A stretch of 64,000 nucleotides of DNA, taken from the NCBI GenBank assembly GCA_947561395.2, contig OX387190.1, positions 40,288,392 to 40,352,391 of the forward strand, given 5' to 3'. Each line of letters begins with the position of its first letter. Positions within the stretch are counted from its first letter, which is position 1. The stretch is from Buxus sempervirens. Taxonomy: Eukaryota > Streptophyta > Magnoliopsida > Buxales > Buxaceae. Of this stretch, positions 32,901 through 45,500 are shown piece by piece. The notes under the pieces are model-generated. The model ran no database searches and had not been told where the DNA came from. It saw only the letters and a program-made list of their open reading frames with translations. The translations under genes were made by a program, and so were the position numbers.

Positions 32901-35900
32901 TTATCCTAAGAAACACACTAATCCTAAAGAGCAAACACCATCACCACCACCCCCTCCCCAGTTTCATTAGTATACCCAAAAGCCTCTCCACCATGCAGAA
33001 CTCTCCCAAAGGAGAAAACCATAATCCAATTTAGAGAACTCTACCTACAAAGAGAAACTCTAAATCTCTCACCAAAACTCTTAAGGCTTGAGAACCTTTT
33101 TATCAAATCCTATAAGTTATATTCCAGTGGGAAACCCAAAAACGACCATTAAACTGACTAGAAAAATATTATTTTTCTTTAAATAAGAAACCAAAATTAC
33201 TTCCTAAAGAATACAATCTTTCAACTCAAGAAAGAAATTAAGACAAATCCCAACATTTTGCTCCCCAAGGCATGGGTGGCCTCTGAGATCATATATGACT
33301 TAAATTCATATTTTCATATTTTCCAGATCTTGTAGTGTGACGTCACATCTGTCATTCAAACTCTGTACATGGTATTTTTAATTTCATGCACAATAATATA
33401 GCATGAAAGCCTTTTATTGATTCTTTTCATATTGACAGGCATGTTTCAACTGCAAAGTTAGATAAATTCTTCACGTTGAGACAAAATTCTTGCCACCATC
33501 AAGGTAGCTTTGAAATTTCATTGATCTTCAAGAACTACAAAATCCACATTTACTAAAACCAGAAAAAGTACCAAAACTTGGAAACCAAAGGTTGAAAGAA
33601 GCAGCAAAGCATCAAGATTTTAAGGTAGAGAAATGCCTCAAGATAATTCAAGGCACACACCCGGAATGGTAATATAGTTAGCTTCTCCAAGCCAGGAGCC
33701 ATGCTCAAAACCTTCTGACCATGATCTGGATCATAAAGATCCCTATTCTCTGTAGGGAGACTCATACCAGCCGGATCACGGCCAACAATATAGAAATTTG
33801 CACCTGCATTTATACGCGCTTTGGCATGCCATTGTACCTCAGTTGGACCGGCATAATGCATGGGGGATGGAAATATGGCAACAACAGTAGTCTTGGGGTC
33901 TAGAACTCCATCATCTAGAACCTGAAATGGAAACAAAACTTAGTAAGAAAAATTTACATTTGCATAATATTGCCATGATGTTTTGCAACGAGACTAGATC
34001 ATTGACAACCTTGCTATGTTGTTCCATCCGAACATCCAATGGTACATCATCTGCCTTTGTGAAACCACCTAAGGGATGAAGCAATAAAATTGGGTTCTTG
34101 TAACCCATTTCTAGAAGTCGTCTACGTGTATCATTCATTAACAAAGCATGACCATTATGAACAGGATTCCTCAGCTGAAAAGCAAAAGCTGCATCAGCCT
34201 GACATTTATCAAATTCTTTCCGTAGTTCATGGGGAGAAAGCCTGTAGTGATCAAGACCATCACTACATTTGATAGGTTCTAAAACTTCCATATCTCCACC
34301 AATGAGCCAATTTCCAGCAGGACTAATTACCTCCTCAACATAAGGTAATCCCTGTGCAGTAGTTCCCCATGTTCTAGCAATTCTCTCTTCTTTGTTATGT
34401 TTATATATTTCAATCCTATAGTAAAAAAAGTACAGCATGGTAAACAACTGAAAACAGATGCAAAATCAAGATGACATTTCATCTTCCAATATGTGATGGA
34501 CCACGTGATCATAGATATCATAATACAATTTCCAGTATACGGGAACTCAGCAAAACACAAATATTTCATCTTTGAACTAGAAAGGGTAGCAATAGTAGTG
34601 GTAATGATCAGAGCAAAAAGCCATAGATCGCATGTAACGCCCCGGATCCAAGTTACGTAGATAAAATCGTAACTTATCTCCGAAAGTTATTATATAACCC
34701 AGGATAGTAAATCAGAGTGAAGGAAAAACATGAATTAAACAAAACTATAAAATCAGAGTGCACTATAACCCAAGCTCAAATATTAAATACCATAACCGAG
34801 GCTAACTCACATGAACCAAGCATATACCCGCTGATTGCCGTCCTTACCAAAAACTGAAAACAAAACAAAAGAAAACGTAATGAGATACGAATATCCCAGT
34901 AAGCACCACATGCATGCTCAAATACAGTTTATCAGTTCTAAAATATGATACAGTTGTAAATCATGCAACAGTAGCGATAACACCTTAGTTCCGAATAATC
35001 CGAGTAATTCAACAGTAAACCATCGATCAGTGTGATATAACAAGAATAATCCATTATAACGAACATATCTGTATCATCAAAACAACAGTTGATAAGTCGC
35101 CGCAGGACTCATGAAATAAGACTGCCTTTAACTAGTGTAAGACCATGCTCACTATGCCACCTCCCGGCTTATGGGCGAAGCCGAGCTACACGGTCATCGA
35201 CTTATTGCGAGAGAACCCATCCAGATACAATAATGGGTTGGCATATACTATCCTATCATAGCCGCAACCAACCAGATACAGAGAAGGCCTCATCGAGATA
35301 CACGATGGAAACGCGTGCGTGAAAAAAGTGTTACGACTAGCAAAGAACAATCCTTCCCACTATCTAGCTCCTAACATGGATCCATATCGAGCTATGCCCA
35401 CTAGACTCTAAAACCAAAACCAACAGAGAAATCCAGTAAGCACAACCCATATCAATCTCAATCATATCATCCCGAGATACACGGGACATCTCCGAGATAC
35501 ACGGAGGCAACATCATCCCGAGATACACGAGGCATCACAACCTATCTCTCCACGCTCATGGAGGAAAACCAAATCCATTCCAGAAACCCAACATCCATTT
35601 TCATGTTAAAATCCTCTTTCTGTAGAATCCGTATAAAACCAGTTCAATGTAAAAATTCCACAATCATTACAATCTCGTCAAATCCGAGATGAAATCCAAT
35701 GACAATAATAAAGGTTTAACCATATTCTCAAAATCAGAAATTTTATAAAACAATTTTTTGCCTAATCCATAATTCTTGTATACTTTATCTAATAATCTTT
35801 CCAATTCCAGGTTACACTGTATAATATCTCTCTTTATTTCCAACATTTACCCAAATCCCTTTTTCTTTTTTTTTTAAATCAAATTTATATAAAAGTGATG

Positions 35901-37876
35901 TTCTAAGTTAAACCAACAATTTCGGATGTTAAAAACAGAGTTTACATAATGATATTAAGTTCAGACTTAATTTATTGCTCTTTGTGCTCCAACAGTAGCT
36001 TACTCTATAGGTAATATTCTTCCAATCCTAAATTTATTAAAATTGTCAAATTTCGGCTATATCGATTACTTGAGTGTAAAATTTCAGAATTGATTCTTAT
36101 TATAAATCTAGATATGCACTCCACCTTTTTACAACTTTGAATTAATTTTATTTTCTGCAATTAATCTCTATCATGATCCCAAACATCTCATATATGATCT
36201 GAACCTCAAAAGAACATTCATATAAACTCAATTTATAACTCCATTGCACCTAGTTCACCCATATCCAAATCTGAAATATTCACCGTGCTTTTTAGACTAA
36301 AACCCCTCAATTATAAACTCATTTCTGTATTCATTTAGCCACTCCACCTCCTTTTATTATCTCTCGTTTATCCTTTAGGTAATTTCCCCAAATAAGTTTT
36401 GCCATGAGAAATGTATATGTGCTGGAGAGGTTCAGCACTCTAAAAATACCCCAATTCTTAGTTAGACCTGTTTCTAATTTCTTTTACTTGATACCATGGA
36501 TATGATCTCAAAAATCAGTGTTTCTTAATCCCACCAATTCTTTAGTAACTCCTAGTTAACCCCTTGATTTCCTCCCCACAAATAGAACTTAAAACAGTTA
36601 ATAAAATACTAAGCAAGAGCTGGGCAGAATTTCAGATTTCATTAGAACACTCAACTCATTACTCATATCATTTTTCTGATTTCAATACTTAATAATCTAG
36701 TATACCCCCAATTCCAGCACCTATACTTCACCCAAGCTACTTCAAATACTCATATTTAAATCCCCTAAAAAGTCCCCAAGTAAAGCTTTATATACCTTAC
36801 AAACATTGCACTAGATAACTGAAACTCAACTGGGGCTGACCTCTTGAGAGATTGGCTCCAGTTTGCAGCACTCAGAATTTCACTCCACTCCTCCACTAAT
36901 CCCTTTACTCGTACAATATCACCAACATTTAACCAAACAATTAGACTAGCATTTCTGAATTGAATATATAACCTATAAATTATTTTGCTCGACAACTGTA
37001 GAAAATAAGAAACCCCAGCCGCACATGAAAGTTTTCTAATAGAAATTTCAGCAAGACAAACATAATTCATGTTTTTCCTTCACTCTGATTTGCTATCCTG
37101 GGTTATATAATAACCTTCGGAGATAAGTTATGATTTTATCTACGTAACTTGGATCCGGGGCGTTACATCGCAATATGGTCACTGTTTATCTAACATATTC
37201 TACTTGATGTAGCCCAAATAAAAACACACATCCGCTCGATATGGGAACTCTAGATCCGGAAATGGTACGGAAAAAATTATTATGATTAAAATCAGACACA
37301 AACAAAATATTATGTTTAGGACCAATCAGTGAGGTAGTCTGTCTGCAAAATCTTTTCATTAATCAACCGCCGGTATCGTAACATAGAAAGCTCTAACCAT
37401 CCACAAGAAGAAAGTACATTATCTCCATTACCATATTTACAAACAAAACTGAAAAGGAAAATAAAATTTGACCTTCGAAGTATGCCGATCAAATCCCCTT
37501 CCGGTTTGATCAGCCCCACATGCTCTGATGCCCCGATTCCCTCCTTGTCATTATCATCGATTGCCAATACAATCGGAAGCGACATATTCACAACACTCCC
37601 ATCCTTCAATTTCAGACAATTAAAGTGCAAACTCTGCAAGTACTCGTCTTCCCTCATAAACCCTCTTAAAGGACTAGCCCATCCCTCACTAAGTACACGA
37701 ACCCATTCCAGATCAACCTTTGTGAGCTTCACCTTGGGCATGGACTCAGCCTCCGCTCTTTTGAAAGCCCGTTCATTTTCTGGCACAACGAGATCAACCA
37801 GAACACCTCCATCTGGGTCGATCAAAGAACTCCTGATCATAGAGGATCCCCCAGCAGAGAAAGACGCATTAGACAT
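29946..37876 (-). CDS. APS2: ATP sulfurylase, APS2 type, five exons
   Basis: Exons (minus): 37473-37876, 34010-34415, 33661-33921, 30975-31061, 29946-30083. All introns are GT-AG and the phases close to 431 residues. It makes adenosine 5'-phosphosulfate from ATP and sulfate, the first step of sulfate assimilation. Motifs: [10 protein letters not shown] at residues 215-224 (active-site QxRN and HxxH), GRDPAG at 317-322, SGTKMRS. The first ATG (37874-37876) leaves about 20 residues before IDPDGG and has an in-frame stop upstream, so no long plastid transit peptide is visible. This suggests a cytosolic form unless an upstream exon exists. Odd residues: SLP replaces the usual GHP after GRDPAGM, and NPPNGFMSP replaces NPPDGFM. 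The nearest relative I know is Arabidopsis APS2. Confidence 0.93.
34633..37167. mobile_element. 2.5-kb element with 104-bp terminal inverted repeats in APS intron 1
   Basis: Left arm 34633-34736 and right arm 37064-37167 are inverted copies with three mismatches in 104 bp. The ends are TGTAACGCCCCGG...CCGGGGCGTTACA. TCGCA flanks both sides (34628-34632 and 37168-37172). TG..CA ends with a 5-bp duplication are an LTR-retrotransposon signature, yet the repeats are inverted, not direct. The interior has no transposase or polymerase frame. Near 35290-35540 it carries repeated CGAGATACACG motifs. Confidence 0.85.
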
Positions 37877-37929
37877 TGAAGGATAAGAAATGGAACAACT
37901 AGTCAAAATGCGAAATCGATCTGATTATA

Positions 37930-39545
37930 ATTGTGGGGTTTCGGTTTCCTTTTTGAGATGATGATCAAAGGTGGGTTTTGGAGGTTGAGGGTAAGTCGAA
38001 TGGTAGTGATGTCTGCTCCAACGGTTAAAGACTCCATCACTATCGCCTAAACCATTCAAAATAAATGGATCGCATTTACAACATAAGCCAAAGTTGAATG
38101 CAATATGTAATACATAGGCGGCTTCCTAGACATAGGCCATTAGGGGGTCACCTTCTAGTCTAGTAAGTCCCTAAAGTCCGAGGCACCTTCCAAACCTAGT
38201 GTTACCTTCACCTCCAGAAAAACCGCCAAGGTGTTAAGTGAGTGCTTCTAACAAGATTGTACGTATGTTTATTTGTAAACTCGGTGAAATCTGTGTTAAG
38301 TGAGTGCTTCTAACAAAACAGAACAAAATAGAATTTCAAACATAATCTGAGATGCAAGGATCAAGATGCTATGCTTTACGGTTGATTTGTTTCTATCAGT
38401 AAATTGTCTTTATTCTTGGAAAAGTTGGTCGTTCTTATGGTGAACGGAACTCTTTGAAAAGCCTGAATTTTTTCAGTGGGGTGCAAGCTAACTTGAAGAT
38501 GCAAACTTTACTTCATGTTCAGTTCAGAGAATTACTACCTGTGTTCGGTTCAGAGAATTACTACCTGTGAGCCTGTAAATCTCTTCCAAGATCTCTAGGG
38601 AGGAGCATGAGCCACTCCTTGTATGGATAAAAGGTAAGAGTTCAAGCTTGGAAGGGTAAACATGCAAGTAGAACTCGGTGAAATCTGTGTTATTTTCATT
38701 ACAGGTGCATTGGGAAAGGTTATACCTGTTACATGGAAATGGTTTCAAAACCGAAGAAAGAAGGTGGCTTGGGGTGTATCAACATTATTAATAGGAAGAC
38801 AGCAGCCCCAGTTAGTTTTACTCTGTATATCGTCTCTTGAGAACAGCCCTTATGGTCAAGTGGGTTGTCCATCATCTTGAAGAAAATCCATCATCTTTCG
38901 AAGAAAAGAACCTCCGGGGAGTGTCATGTCCAGAGAGGAGTCCGTGGTATGGTTTTCTAGGAATATCGTTACGCAAGCCTTCGTCTTATGGCTTGTTATC
39001 CAAAACAGATTAAGAAGCGACCAATTAAGCTTAACATTTTCAATCATTCTGTGTATCTTATCTGAGACGACCGAGCAGATGTTTCAAGCATAGATACAGC
39101 AAGCGGACCAGATGTGGTAGGTGCGAGCGGGTGGCACCCTATTGGCCGCCCACATTAAACGTCCCATTCTGTCACTTTCTCCGATTGTCTGATTGGACGG
39201 AGAGATGCCAAAGAAAACAAATTAGCCTCCCTTTTTTTCCTTTCTTGTGTTCCGGCGTTAGTGGAACAAAATACTTTGTTCCAACTACTTCAGCAAGTTG
39301 CATAAATATTTACAGAACGAAAATTGAAGAAACCGTCTGATTTTCTTCCATTACCCACAATATGAACTTACGCTTTTATTATTAGCTTTTTCCCAACAAT
39401 TTTTTAATTATTCATTAGAAAACTAACGATATACTCTGCTGATAAAAGAAAGGAGCTCGGACCTTCACTTGCAGCCGCTACAAAGGATGGTCATGCGTGC
39501 ATGGATGCCAGTTAATTACCATATGTCTAGAAGCCATCAGATTGT
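37930..39545. other. Intergenic between APS and MRL1
   Basis: No gene supported. Short local direct repeats occur: GTTAAGTGAGTGCTTCTAAC at about 38238 and 38294, and TTCAGAGAATTACTACCTGT at about 38522 and 38550. Confidence 0.5.
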
Positions 39546-42500
39546 CTAGTCCAAAGATAGGTTGCCAGTGCGGATGTCACGCTGCTGACTACTGATTCCT
39601 TTTCCCAGACGAGTAGGCGATGAGCCCAAATCGTCTCGTTTGCCACTGAAAGGGGAAGCAAGTCTTGGCTGAAACCACCTTTTAGCAGCTAGTCCACTGA
39701 TTCTGATTTTCCCCTGTGATTCACTCCCCTGGTAAGGTAGGCCCAGCCTCCTCAGCAAAGCCCCAACAGCCTGCCCAATCCTGTACGTCAACATGTCAAG
39801 TGATCAAAGATATATTCAAAGCATACACACTACTCAAATTGATTAAAGCGATTCAAAGAGCAGGAGACTAACACATCAAAAAGAAACTATTCTTTGATAG
39901 TGTTGGAGTTACATATAGAAAGTCCATTTAGAAGCAAAGTCAAGAATAATTAGAGTTATAATAAGATAAGGTCTAAAAATTCATCAATCAGATATATGCC
40001 ACAAAGTTGAAAAAAGGAGACAGGTTTTATAGATATAAAAATTAGTGCTAAATTTAATTAAAAAACATTTTAGAGCACAAACAGAAGCATCATAATGTGA
40101 TGGATGCAAAATTGACTATTACTAAATCAGAAAGCTTGTATTTGAAAGTATCTATTTATCACATAAAGAGAACGAACAATGATAGCATAGCTTTAATGTC
40201 AATGAGCATAACTGAAGATTTTGTATTATACAATCATACAAGCCCCAGTATGGATATCGACCACCCAGCAGAGGAAAATGTTTAGAAGCATTTTTGTACG
40301 ATGGGGAATAATTGGTCTCTTATGGTCTTTTTCTAAGGCTTTTTGAATATCTGAGGACAAAGCACAAGAATTTCCCAGCTATTATGCACATCATGATGAG
40401 GACAAAAGCTACTATAATCTACATTCATCAGTGAAAGAATGTAAGAAATCATCCAATCCATATCATATTGTAAATAGACAAGAAGAAATGATGAATATAC
40501 AGAATATCAAAACAAAGAAAATATCTTAAGGATGCATGCATACATTATGAAACCATTTCCATTGTATCATCTAAAAACAAAAAAATTTGAAAATCCATGC
40601 ATCTCTATAAGGCTTTCAATCATGCCCCAAACAAACTAATTTGATTTCTTTTTCTTTTCTTTTTCTTTTTCTTTTTTTTTTGGTTGAAAAAAGAAATTTC
40701 CCAAATACATACATAAAGTACTATAAATCTGCACTTTTTAATCCAATGCAACCCAAACTCGTTATAACTACTAAGATTTAACCAGTTTGAAGTGGATCTA
40801 TGCTCGATCTAAAGAAAAGTCTAAGAATCTACCTTAGGGAGAAGTACCCCAAATTTTGAACAAAAAATTTATTGATTAAATGTTGGCGTCTTTGGGCCAT
40901 CTGAGAATGGACTCCAAGCTCGTGTTCTTCCCTTTACCAATTAGATACCAAAAGATACATACTAGCCAGTATATTACTAGTACAGTTGCATAATTGGTGA
41001 TACCAAGTGTTTTTGTTTTAATCCAAATTTGCCTGCATCAATCCCAGACATTAGACAGGACACTTGGTACATAGCTGACTTTTCAATCCATTCTCATGAT
41101 TTAGATGTTCTGGAAAGTATAATCATAAGCAAGGACTCCAAACACATGCCGAATATTTTGAATCTCTACACAAGGTTTTTCTTCTAGTGAAATTGTGTTT
41201 CTGCTGCCAAATGCATCTCTTCACCATCAATAGAATGCTCTTGATTGGGCTAGAATTATTGATAGAAGTGCTATGGGATGAGACCAGTTCTACGGCAGCT
41301 GAAAATTTTAGGAAAGCCAGACCTGAATTTATGCACATGATGCGATGCATTCAATCATCGAGTGTAATGGGGTGATGATCATCATCATCATCATTATTGC
41401 TATAATAACAATTATTATTATTGTGTGTGCGTGTAACAATTCGATATAGACCTCATTCAGTAGTAGTATATGGCTGGCCAATATTGATGCCAAATTGCTG
41501 GAAATAGTTTAACACAGTCTGCAAGTTTTGTAACTTAAATATCATGTTTACTTTCTTCTCTTTAACTGGCATTGCTTATTAAAAAGAAAACAATTGCAGA
41601 AGAAAGACAATACAAGGTTTTGTCTTCTAGCTGTAACCAATAAAACTTGCGATGCTGTAAAAAGAAAAGAAATTCCAAAAGTTAGAATAATTTTCAGTTA
41701 AACATGTCTCTCATCAGAATCTTCATTCATAATTTATAAAGGACAGAATCAATACTTTATTTTATTACTCCGACAATAACTAGAAAACCTCTAATAACCT
41801 ACTTAAAGGCTTTATATACCCAAAAGACATGCAATCAAATCCCCTTAGCAACATCGTTTTATAGAACAGGATCCATACTTTCTTTTACTACTATTACTGT
41901 TTTTTATTAATCATAAAACAACCGGACAACCTCCAATAACATAATTAAATGCATTATGGACACAAAAGGCACACAATCAAAAATCTTATGATAATTTTTT
42001 ACTAAGCTAATCAAATCCACTTGACAAGAATGTCATTTAAAAATAAAATGAAACATTCTGGTGCGGTCCCCCAAAATAAATTTAGATTATATGAACTGGA
42101 ATATCCCTAAAATTTGACAAAGTTCAGAAGACCAAATACCCCAGAATATAAACTTTATTCCTTATCCTGCATCACTTGTCAAGTTAAACCTATTCAAATC
42201 CATCAAAAAAATTAATATTCTTATAACTTTTATTCAAATTTGTCAATGTAATTGACATTCTTATAACTCTACTAATTAATAGCTACAAAAATACAGAAAC
42301 AAAGACATCTCAGGTCATCATCCTACAAGTGGATTTTATGATTACAATATAAGCTTTTCTCACCTTCCTGCTAGATTCACAATTTTCTCTCCCTTGGAAG
42401 ATGGAACTTGTGACTTCTCTATGGGCAGTAAAATTGTAATGTTGGGCAGCTTCGCACCTGTTCAAAATGAGAAAAGGACAAGAACAAAAAGGTTAATCAA

Positions 42501-45500
42501 GAAAATATACAAGATATACAAGACCGAAAGTATTTTTCACAAGACACTATCTTAACAATCGGTTTAAGAATGATATCATTTTCAATGCTTTCTTGGATAT
42601 GCTGAAAACAGTTCGAAAATGTTCAAATTTTTGGGACTCAAAACTAAAGAAATCAAATTATAATATGGTTTTGGAACAACCAACATGCTGGAGATCCTTT
42701 CATTTGGAGTTATCCACATTTTGATTTAGGAGTACTATAATTCTTACACTATTCTTAATTTCAGATGGCAACTATTCAGATCACATATGGGAAAAATATA
42801 GATATAATAAGAAATATTAAACTACAACCATTAGCAGTACTTCATGAGCATAGAATGAGAACTGATTCAGTACCATGCGAGCTTATATGCAAAATGACTC
42901 AACAGATGATAATAGATATTCTCCTCAACGAATAACTCAAAGTAATTTTGATGAGCTGTAAGACCTGCTTAAAACAGTTTGTTTAACAATAAAGCAAGAA
43001 TCATTAATTATTGACCATCAAAATCACTGATTGGCTCAATTATCCTTGGCAAAATATTCATTATTAATACACATCCATAATTGATTGAGTCCCTGAATTG
43101 ATACTCAAGTTCATCTTGCAAATGATTTATAATCTAAAATTGCATGCCTCAATCTTTGTTAATCCTCTCCTCATCCAATCACCTTCATGATCAAGACTTT
43201 ACAATTACCATTTCTCCCATATTGCTTTATTCTTTTATCTTTTTTGAGTAAAATTCCACCTACTTATTTGACAAGAGCCTCGAATAGTTACAAATTGATG
43301 CAAAAGGCTACAAGTTTCTGAGAAGTCCGAAAAATATAAAGAATTACGTAGGTGATATTACCAGCAGCAAGCCGATGTTTGAGACCCTTCAAAATTGTTA
43401 AGAGGTATACCTGACCAATTTTGAATAATGGATCAGAAATATAAAGTCATTAGACTACAAGCATAGAGGATACAAGTGAATTGTAGAAATGATTTTAAAA
43501 AAAATACAGCATAGAAATGAATGCATAGACCCAACCAAGTTCCAGGATTCATTGAATATGAATAAATAAAGATGACTACCTGCATGGGCTTAAAAACAGT
43601 TCTCAATTTACAGATACTAGAGTAGTAGTTTTTAAAATAAGAACATCGAAATGGATGAAAATGAACTAGAAGATATCTAAAAGGTTTATTTACTAAAAGG
43701 CTGAAGCAAAAAAGAATCACCAATATATAATAGCTTTGTCAATTGAGAACTCACAAGAATGACACAAAGGAAAAATAAATAAATGAAAAATTGAAGACAA
43801 AGACAGATAAAACCAGCAAGACGTTTCAAAAAATTTTACTCTAAAATGAACATAAAAATTTTCAATGAAAAAAAAAATGAATGCAAATGTTGAAATAAAA
43901 AATTTACATGTAAAATCGACGGCAAAGAGTTTTCAGATTTAAAGCTTACCTCAGCAATATGAATATCCAACTTCCTCGCATCAACCACAATGGGGCTTTC
44001 TTTGAAGGAGACACATGGAAGTACTCCAAGTGAAGCAGCTTCCTAAAAACCATTAAGAGGCAAATTCATTTCACTGCTAAATTTCACAAAAACGTATGTC
44101 TGGAAAGAACCAAGAATGGTTTTTAGCTCAGACCTCAACTAAAGAAAAAGAACGCGGATCATATTCTCCAAACCCATCTATCAAAGAGTTAAGGTTTGAG
44201 CATCTAGATAAGTCAGAATTGACTCCTAGATTCTCAACAATTCTGTTTCTCAAGGAACTGTCATGAGGTAGCCGCAAGCATCCTAGAACTTGTGAAACAA
44301 CATCCAGGGAAGGTAGAACACCAGCTAAAATTGTTTCACGGTAGACTGTCAAAGCCAACGATGTCCTGTAAATCAATGAAGGATCCAATTTTATTGTGCA
44401 CAGAAAAAGAAAATGAACACCTAACAGATTATAAAGCTTCCACAAACTCTGAAAGCACACAATTTGAGACATTGGATTAATTCTCTCCAGATTTTTAGAG
44501 AAGTATTCAATGGAATCTTTTGATAACATCACATTGAGTTCAAAATATCCTGCTTCCAAAGTGTATAACATTAATACCAATACAAATACTTGCAGGAATT
44601 ATCTGGAATTCATTCTGGAAACTCATTCCACTAATATTCATTTCGGAATTCATTTAGATAATTAAAAGACAAATTTCATGTGGAATGAGAATGATAAAAC
44701 ATTTCTCCAAAGCCAAGGGATGAAAACAAATTTGAACACTTATTCTGCCAATTTTATCATGGACAACCTGTAAGACCTAAAAAATGGTTTGTCGATATTT
44801 GGCCGAGGCTCTGTTTGTTACAGAGGGAAATTTTTCATAAACTGTTTATGGTTTTGTGCTGGAAAAAATTGCAACTTTAAAAACTCTACCAACATTACCT
44901 ATAACCCAAACCCCTTTCAATTTTCATCCTTCATTTAGACAATGGTTCCACAAATTTGTTCATGAATGGCTTGATAAGGCTCAGCATGAATGCTAACCAA
45001 CATCTAAATCTTGGTTGAATTCTACAAGGTGATTTAAAGAAAACCAACATAAAAAAAGCCTTATTCCAACTATTTTGGGTCAGCAACCTGAATCTTGTTC
45101 CATCATTCCAAAGGTTATATAAAGAAAATGATCACCACGTAACCGTAAGGATAAAATAGTACACAAGGAACTATATTTGCACTTGTTAACAGCAACCTGT
45201 TTTTAAATAGATGCATCTTGAAAGACAGAACTGCAATACACAGAAATTGGCACCATCTAAAAAGAGATTTCAAGGGTGTATATTTTTTTAAAAACAATTC
45301 TGAACTATGTGAAATAAAATCATGGTGGTTCCCAATGAATCTGAATTTTTTTTTTCAAGAAATCATTTTTAGGACCTAGGGGTTATGGGTCACTTGTCAA
45401 TTTCACATGCTTGGAACCATACAAATTAATCAGAGATGGGTTTGTTGGGTATTTCAGATATTTTATACCCAATCACATTCCCATCAATGAGCCTAAGAAA

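Noticed and set aside
32666..33034. 122-codon plus-strand frame in ATP sulfurylase intron 3
   Set aside because: Lys/Thr/Asn/Pro-rich low-complexity translation of an A/C-rich intron with no family resemblance.
35280..35540. Repeated CGAGATACACG motifs considered as a CRISPR-like or iteron array
   Set aside because: Irregular spacing, plant nuclear context and position inside a transposon. Probably an internal repeat of that element.
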